Both the position numbers and the translations under genes were made by a program. Positions 57,265 to 64,000 of a stretch of 64,000 bases of DNA are shown here, one piece after another. Numbering within the stretch: position 1 is the first letter of the stretch; each line of letters starts with the position of its first letter. This DNA is from Hymenopus coronatus. Its lineage: Eukaryota > Arthropoda > Insecta > Mantodea > Hymenopodidae. The stretch is taken from the NCBI GenBank assembly GCA_030762935.1, contig CM060899.1, forward strand, positions 16,661,001-16,725,000, written 5' to 3'. The notes beneath the pieces were generated by a model. That model saw only the letters and a program-made list of their open reading frames with translations, was not told where the DNA came from and made no database searches.

Positions 57265-58060
57265 TATTCATACCAGTCGACAGCAACTCACAATATGAGC
57301 TACTACTTATGAAAACATTAAAACTCTTAGTGCCAATCATGATCTAACCGTGATGCCATTTTCATAATTAATTCTTTCCAGCGGGAAAGTCTGTGTACTT
57401 TCTACATCATAGCCATAAAGAAAGGTTTTCAGGGCCTTATCTTCACTAAGCACTAAATTAGCTCCAAATTTAATTTTTCTAGCCGGTGTTTTGGGTGTGC
57501 TGCTGGTAGAAACATGGCGTAGTCTAGCTGAAGGTTATGAACCAAAGAGAAAATAAGAGCTGCAGTTCGCGATGAATTAGAAGAAAGCAGGCGATTTTGA
57601 ATTTTCAGACTTGATAAAAGAGTTTCTGACAGGAAGATATATATTCTAGCTTCAGTGATGAAAATGCATCCAATATTAACGGACCTCATATGCATGCAAA
57701 TAATCGGTGTACTTATCAAAATGGATTTATGGAGTTGTAACCATACAACGCATGCAATGTGAAGCAACCATTCAGCTACACAATAATACAAGTGCTAAAT
57801 TGTACAGTAATCTACGTTACATTTGTATCTTATTGTTTTATACCCTTTGCATTAGTAGTTGTATCAAGCCTATATGTGTGGGCTTTTGGTGATTTTTTTT
57901 TTCAGCTTCAGGTTGCATGAATTCATTTTTTGTATTTAAAAAAAACACCAACATGATGCTGTTTAGTAAACGTAGTGAATGAAACCTAGTGTTAGGTTGA
58001 TTCAATCCTAAATTTGAATACAAAGAAACATATATCAAATAAAAAGTATTTTAGACAGTG
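57265..58060. other. Intergenic, nothing recognised
   Basis: A 112-codon minus-strand frame (57453-57791) lacks recognisable motifs. I treat it as chance. Confidence 0.4.
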
Positions 58061-58062
58061 GA

Positions 58063-58430
58063 GCGCCATAATTAAATTTAAATGTATTGAGTCACCTTTT
58101 TACACTTTTTGCTCCAACTTTTACTTCGTTTGGGAGTAGAACATCATTTTTGGTCTGAAAATCGTAACATAAAGGAAGAAATAGAGTTAATTAAATGTGT
58201 TAAGAAACCTTTGGAACTACAAATTTGGAAAATATCTTTATCATCAAAGAATCTGTTATGAATTTTGAGGTCCCCACCATTGATAACGTCATCCTGTTGA
58301 CAAGAGTAGAGGGCAACACAACCACCTGTGCATGCAGCGTCAGTCATCCCTGGAACTGAAGATAGGGTTCAAGTACCCTGAAACCGGTCTTCCCAAACGA
58401 AGGCAAAGTTGGAGCAAAAAGTGTAAATTT
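58063..58430. repeat. Inverted-repeat element with a hammerhead-like motif
   Basis: tttttgctccaacttttact with cgtttgggag (about 58106-58136) is inverted at 58392-58425 (cccaaacgaaggcaaagttg, gagcaaaaagtg). Near the right arm, at 58356-58384 (+), lies CTGAAGA, then agggt-loop-accct, then GAAAC. Confidence 0.6.
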
Positions 58431-59060
58431 AATTTTAACAAAGAAATATGTTTACTTATACAAGCTGGAACAGCTGCAATCAGCTGATGGTGAAGCGATT
58501 TCTCGAACTAGTTGAAATACTTAACCTAAATTAATGATATTGTTAATTTTCAACTGCTTCTAACTCAGAGAAACTTAAAAATGTATTTTGATACTCTCTG
58601 AGCACAGCAATTAAATCTTTCTGTAGACAGAGAACATGAATTTATCCCCACTTCAAAGCTTGTATATATATTTTGTTATGTTATATCAAAACATTTAGTT
58701 TTATGCTGTGTAGCAAGGTCTGAAAGAGAACAGTAAACATTGCAATAGCTAACCTACTGATGCCAGCATCAGATTATGTTGTGGATGATTGTTCCTCAGG
58801 TATACAGTCGATAATTGACTGTGTGGAAAGAGCAAATTTGTTATTCTGCAGGCAACACACTGCTGGACCTGTTACCATCTTGACTACTGATTGATTGTGA
58901 GCTACGAATAGATTTTCTTCCAAGTGGTTCCAAGTAGGCTGATGGTGCCCATCCTTCATTATGTGATCCTGCAATGTAAGAAGCATATGCTCAAATTATT
59001 ACCTCAACCTAAAACATATAGCAGTTGAGATCATTTGTTTTTTGCTAAAGCCTACAGCCA
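58430..59060. other. Intergenic, nothing recognised
   Basis: No supported gene or repeat. Confidence 0.4.
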
Positions 59061-59063
59061 TTT

Positions 59064-59197
59064 TTACTTTCTCTATATGTACTGTGTACATAGTATATAG
59101 AGAAGGTATTGTATTCCACCCAAAAATTTGACACCGAGATTTCACCAGAAATACATGTTTTAGGACCTCCTGAAGAAAAAAAAAAAAAAAAAAAAAA
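59064..59197 (+). mobile_element. Hairpin-family 5' end, truncated at an A run
   Basis: Carries the best example of the self-complementary end: ttactttctctatatgtact, then gtgtacatagtatatagaga. It stops at a run of about 23 A, at the position of the internal A run in other copies. Confidence 0.8.
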
Positions 59198-59199
59198 GA

Positions 59200-61188
59200 T
59201 GTAGGAAGCCTGTCTTATAGATTACTGCCTCAGTTCTCTACAAGAGTTTGCTGTCACATAGGAATCATATTGAAGAGTCTGTTTTGCTCTACCCTACATA
59301 AATAAATCTATATGCCATGATGCACATTCAATAGCTTGAATATTTGGTTGATGATTGACCATGAGTATAGCACCTGAGTCAGGCTTATATTTACCACGTT
59401 TCTATGGGGAAATAAAATCAATTTGAGTACACTTACCATATTGAACACTTCATGGAAACAGGGATTCAAATCGTATTGAGTTTTAGCTCCAGTCTTCTTA
59501 AAAAGTGGGATCGAAATATATTTCATGGAAACACCCCTGCATTCAAATAGTTTCGAGTAAGGTAAACAAACTCCTCTTTTGCTATACTTGTTGCACACGG
59601 TAGTCATATGTTAATGCTCTTGGTTTATTTCTCTGTGTTAGATTACAACAGAACCACTTTTATGGTTTCTATAATTTGCAATGTATTCTCAAATATAATT
59701 ATTTAACTTCAAAACTTGTTTATAATACACTGGTACTAAATGTATGTTTAGCAGGTTTGCCAACACAATTTCAAGTTTAGCAACTTAAATAGATTTACAA
59801 AGCTTGCATATTCAAATTGTAATGAATTTAACATGTGAACTGATCTCTATAATATTAATACAGGAAATAAATATAAATTAGACTATCCAATGCAGATTAA
59901 TCCTTAGCGCAAACACTTGCTTTTATAATGGTATTAATATGTTTAACAAAGTACCAGAGGCAGCAAGAGTTGTCCCAATTAATAGAGTAAAAGTCACAAC
60001 TGGTTAATAACTACCCCATTTTATTCAATTAATAAATTTATGGATAGTACTGCTCACATCATTCTGTAACCTGAATCAATGTAAATAAACTGTAAATATA
60101 TGCAAATATATTTGACAATATCATTTCTGGATGTATTCTAGTTTCTGACAAATAAAGATTATTATTCTTGTTGTTGTATTGAGATGAAATTAGAATAAAA
60201 TTGATTTCAATTCCCCATAGAAAAGTGGTAATTGAACCCAAAATTTTAGTTAAATGAACACTGTGGTATTTACCTTATCTTTGGAGTTTACACTGTAAAA
60301 AAAATAGCTCAATATAACACTGTCAAAGCACTCCAGCAAACTCTTTCAAAGCTTTACATATGAGCAATTCAGAACAGTTAATAAAATGGATTATCTAGAA
60401 GATAGATAATTAACCTTGCATCATCCTCGATTTAATGTTGAAAAGGAAAGATGATTTTGCACACTTCCGTATGTGTTATCTAATGACTCTGCTTGTAAAT
60501 ATTAAAAAAAAATTAAAAAAAAATACTAAATGCAGGAAATCTAATTGGGGAAAAAAGAAATTATGTGTAAAGAGTGAAATATTTTGACATATTTAGCATA
60601 TATTTCTGGAGGAGGGTTATTTAGCCGATTTGGATATACAGACTGTCAACTATTAGTGTTAGTATGTGAAACTTTTTCACACTTCAGATGAAGACATTCA
60701 GATTTTACCTAACATTCTTTAAAACTTACATTTGCTTCTCATCGGAGAAAGATAATTACTTTTAATTCTAGTAATTTTCCCAATATAGTAAACAAATTTT
60801 GAAAGCTAAATAAAAATACATGCCAGTCTTTAGTTGAAATTAATTTTTTATCATCCACAAGTGAAAGCTTACTTCTCTATGTGACCAGAGGCATTAGGCT
60901 TTTTAAGTGTTTAAAAAGAACAAAAAGCAAACATTTTACTAATCTGTACCATTATTTACAACAAAATCAATGTACATTTACTGAAAGTTAATGCTACTTT
61001 ATCACTGTAAACACAAGGAAGTCCCAACACTCCAATAATTAAGAAAGTATTATATTTTGTCTTTAGAAGTAGTAAAGGCAACTCATATGAAAATAAATAA
61101 ACTACAGAGTAAGAAAACAAACAAAATTACAATACATAGTAAAAATATTGATACTCTTTAGAAATGGAAGTATGATTGATAAGGTGAC
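59200..61188. other. Intergenic, nothing recognised
   Basis: A 2-kb AT-rich stretch. Chance frames only. Confidence 0.5.
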
Positions 61189-61189
61189 T

Positions 61190-61660
61190 AAATGAAAATG
61201 AAATTGAGTTTTATTTACGGACATTACATGGTTCTTAGTCGTCTTCTTAGTGTGGTGGTAGTATGGCTACTTGCCAAGTGGGAGAACTGGGTTTCATTTC
61301 TACTATGACATGGGAGACCTGGTCCAGGTTGCACTGGGGGGGGGGGGGGGCAATTACTTGATTGACAAGCAGCGGCTCCAGATCAAGAAGACTGCATCAA
61401 CAGGCTGGGAGGTACTGATCATGTCTCACCCTCCAGCTCTGCACTCTATTCATAACTCCTTCAGGCCACAATGGGGACGTAGCGGCTGGGTTCTTAGTGT
61501 AACATTCTATATTGGGCATAAAAGACTGTAAACTTTGCTCAAAGGTCTCTATCAGGCTTGAGGTTCTTTTATTTGCCATAAATCTACAACATGGAACTAA
61601 CAGCTTCACTTCCCTTCCTAAGGAAGTTCTCCTTAGGATTTTTATGCTCTGAAACTTGTT
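61190..61660 (-). mobile_element. SINE family A copy split by a family C SINE
   Basis: Tail part 61190-61239 (tgagttttatttacggacat, minus orientation) and body part 61489-61660 (caggcttgaggttcttttat). The halves abut when the insert and one copy of the 10-bp duplication are ignored. Confidence 0.8.
61240..61488 (+). mobile_element. tRNA-derived SINE family C nested in family A
   Basis: tRNA-like head (gtggtggtagtatggctact, gagaactgggtttcatttct), a G run of about 17 at 61337-61353, and a unique body (gcggctccagatcaagaaga). The duplication ggttcttagt lies at 61230-61239 and 61489-61498. Confidence 0.75.
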
Positions 61661-61664
61661 CTAT

Positions 61665-62488
61665 TGTATCCAATTTTGAATAAAAGCTGTATTAAAATTA
61701 GAATGTTTATTAGTGTTGTGTTTTATAAGGTTGTAAAAGGTGGTAAACAAGTAAAATTATAGAAAGCAAATTAAATAATTTATCTCTACATGTATAAGAA
61801 GAATTATAAGAATAAGATGATCAGATACGATTCCAAATTTAGAATTATGGAAAGCAAATAATTAAAAAAGAAATTACAACAAAAATAAAAAAAGGAAAGT
61901 TTAATTGGGCCAAGAAAATAAAGCAAGGGAAAGAATGGCTTTGGAATGGAATCTCCATAGTAATAGAGGAAGAAGAAAACCAGAAATGCATGGAAGTGAA
62001 TAGTTATCACAGAAATTACTACATGAAATAATATGAAATAAAATGAAGTTGGGAAGAAATAGATTCCAATGGAAATACTTTGTGAATGCCCTATGCTTCT
62101 CTTAAAGGGATGCAGGAGATTGATTGACCTAGAAATTGCGAGGAAATACAGTGGAATTTGGCCCAATTTCTCGTTGAATGGCCGTAATCCTATCTATTTT
62201 GGAAAAACATTTGGGCACTTGGAAATCATATAATTAATGTAAAAAATGTCATAAATAATATAGAAAGGGCTCAACATGGAAACAGAAATCATCTGCATCT
62301 GCTTAAAATGAAAATATGTGGAATTAAGACACTTTTTTTTGGGATATACTGTACTTCCAAGTAAACTGCAAATGTAGAGCATTAAAGTAAATAAGATTTC
62401 CCTGAAAACCTACAAAACTGAGTAGAGATGTTTTATCTGTAGCCTAAAGGTTGTCACCTTTTATTCACTACAGTTGTGCCTGCAGCAG
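61665..62488. other. Intergenic, nothing recognised
   Basis: A hydrophobic minus-strand frame of 120 codons (61804-62166) follows from A/T-rich composition. No support as a gene. Confidence 0.45.
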
Positions 62489-62489
62489 T

Positions 62490-63245
62490 AGCAATTATAC
62501 AATCACCAACAAAAATGTGTGTGTTACATTTGAACTGTATTTTTTTTAGGTATATACACTCTCTTGAACTTTTCTAGTCACCACAAAAATGTATGTGTAA
62601 TTTTGGACTGTATATATATATATATATATATATATACTCTCTTGAGCTTTTCTAGCCACCAACAAAAAATATAGGGTAACTTTTGGACTATATTTCTTAA
62701 GCTTTTCTTGAGCTCTTGAGCTTTTCTAGCCACCAACAAAAAATATAGGGTAACTTTTGGACTGTATTTCTTAAGCTTTTCTTGAGCTCTTGAGCTTTTC
62801 TAGCCACCAACAAAAAATATAGGGTAACTTTTGGACTATATTTCTTAAGCTTTTCTTGAGCTCTTGAGCTTTTCTAGCCACCAACAAAAAATATAGGGTA
62901 ACTTTTGGACTATATTTCTTAAGCTTTTCTTGAGCTCTTGAGCTTTTCTAGCCACCAACAAAAAATGTATGGTAACTTTTGGACAGTATTTCTTAGGTAC
63001 ATATACTCTCTTCAGCTTTTCTAGTCACCATCAATAAATATATGGTAACTTTTGGACTGTATTTCTTAGGTATATACTCTCTTGAGCTTTTTTAGTCACC
63101 AGCACAACTATATGGAAACTTTTGGACTGTATTTCTTAGGTATATATACCCTCTTGAGCTTTTCTAGTCACCACAAAAATGTATGTGTAACTTTTGCACT
63201 ACATTTCTTAGGTGTATATACTCTCCTGAGCTTTTCAAAACAGTC
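62490..63245. repeat. Minisatellite, about 11 units of 71-74 bp
   Basis: Five central units (cttttctag starts at 62647, 62721, 62795, 62869, 62943) have an exact 74-bp period and are almost identical (gccaccaacaaaaaatatag, ggtaacttttggactatatt). Flanking units of 71-73 bp replace the repeated cttttcttgagct segment by tatatactctcttgagct. A (TA)n expansion lies in one unit (62611-62636). Confidence 0.95.
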
Positions 63246-63249
63246 CAAA

Positions 63250-63650
63250 CGTGAAAGAAAGTTACTGCACCCACCAGCATCTGCACAGTTCTATTTTCAG
63301 AATTTTGCAAGAAAAACAAAATCGTGAAGAGGAAGGGACATCTTTTGGGATTCTACAAAATCATAATGTCTCTAGAGTAACAGAAATTTATGAAAGATGG
63401 TGTAAAGAAGAAAGAATTATAAATGAAGGCAATGGGATGGAGAGGTGTGACAAGGATAATATTTATAGGAATTCCACAAAAGAAGATATATTAGGTATAC
63501 AAGAAATAATGTGATAAAATGCTAAATTATTGTTAAATTCAGCGGGATGTGTCGTGTGGGACTGAAATCGTTACTGGAACTATGGTATTTAATTTGGTAA
63601 GGTATGTATAGACTCTGTAAAATAAACAGTCCACTGATACTTGAGAGGTT
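63250..63650. other. Short unrecognised frame after the minisatellite
   Basis: An 87-codon + strand frame (63251-63514) is charged and unrecognised. No splice or promoter evidence. Confidence 0.35.
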
Positions 63651-63654
63651 AACT

Positions 63655-63905
63655 TCATCGTGAGATATTGCTGCTAATGAAGGTAGCCTCTGTGGTAGCC
63701 TCGATTCCCAAGGTCATTGAGTCACATCTAGTGGATGGGAATGGGCTTTTTTGGGTGTAAAAATCCTTAGCATGGCTTCTTTGGAAGAGAAGTAAAGCAG
63801 GTGACCCCAGGGCATAGATTACAGCACGCAAAAGATCCTCAAGTCTAATAAAGAGGCTTCTAAGCAAAATTAGGTAATTTTTCACCCATAATACAGGATG
63901 GGATT
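63655..63905 (+). mobile_element. SINE family A copy
   Basis: Diverged head (ggtagcctctgtggtagcct), body (ccttagcatggcttctttgg, agatcctcaagtctaataaa) and a degraded tail near 63905. Confidence 0.75.
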
Positions 63906-64000
63906 AAAACAAACCAGAATTAAGGATTGAAAATGGGAACAAGTGTTTCCAAAACCAGTCCCAATAAGTAATTACTAAGTGATGTTTGTGTTACAAAAAC

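Noticed and set aside
57453..57791. 112-codon minus-strand frame
   Set aside because: No recognisable domain and no conservation evidence from the sequence itself.
61804..62166. 120-codon hydrophobic minus-strand protein
   Set aside because: Phenylalanine/isoleucine-rich because the strand is T-rich; no motif or splice context.
62490..63245. CRISPR-like array in the 74-bp repeat
   Set aside because: No unique spacers; a simple minisatellite.

Overview
This is a eukaryotic, AT-rich, repeat-laden nuclear window. Evidence: one spliced gene with GT-AG introns, tRNA-derived SINEs, LINE, Penelope-like and mariner/Tc1, hAT and piggyBac-type relics, and many microsatellites. There is no operon structure and no bacterial gene. 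The repeat repertoire and the style of the zinc-finger protein suggest an arthropod, probably an insect. I cannot name the species.

Only one gene looks intact. It is a C2H2 zinc-finger gene on the + strand whose visible coding exons are 12327-12791, 16549-16580 (a 32-nt microexon) and 19203-20310. Together they encode about 534 residues: an acidic N-terminal half with four SUMO-consensus-like motifs, then ten C2H2 fingers. A CpG-rich block with a perfect 5' splice donor at 1125-1430 on the minus strand may be the promoter and first exon of another gene running off the left edge. A MADF-domain (Adf-1-like) two-exon locus at 23180-23626 is open except for one homopolymer frameshift.

Everything else is mobile-element archaeology. 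0-11 kb: SINEs, a GC-rich MITE (5475-5718), a 3.3-kb hAT-like element (6389-9659) with a 60-bp subterminal array, and a SINE nested in a SINE (10681-11215). 12-20 kb: the zinc-finger gene, whose introns hold two abutting piggyBac-like elements, a 72-bp perfect inverted repeat with a hammerhead-like core, and Tc1 and gag relics. 21-30 kb: SINE, MADF locus, LINE relic, a 2-kb degenerate satellite whose strand composition flips at about 28165, and a Penelope-like GIY-YIG relic. 30-36 kb: a minus-strand LINE cut by a GC-rich poly(A)-tailed insert, then a cluster of a hairpin-ended repeat family.

36-49 kb: two mariner relics, one interrupted by a SINE and the other by a TTAA MITE; several foldback structures; and a palindromic GIY-YIG fragment. 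49-64 kb: more hairpin-family copies, two further terminal-inverted-repeat elements, a second palindromic GIY-YIG fragment, another nested SINE pair and a 74-bp minisatellite.

The most unusual signals are the palindromic (head-to-head) GIY-YIG fragments at 46668-47312 and 56550-57260, the foldbacks with hammerhead-like motifs (15890-16114, 47375-47508, 58063-58430), and the approximately 840-bp repeat family that begins with a 40-bp self-complementary terminus. Base-level coordinates of diverged repeats are approximate.
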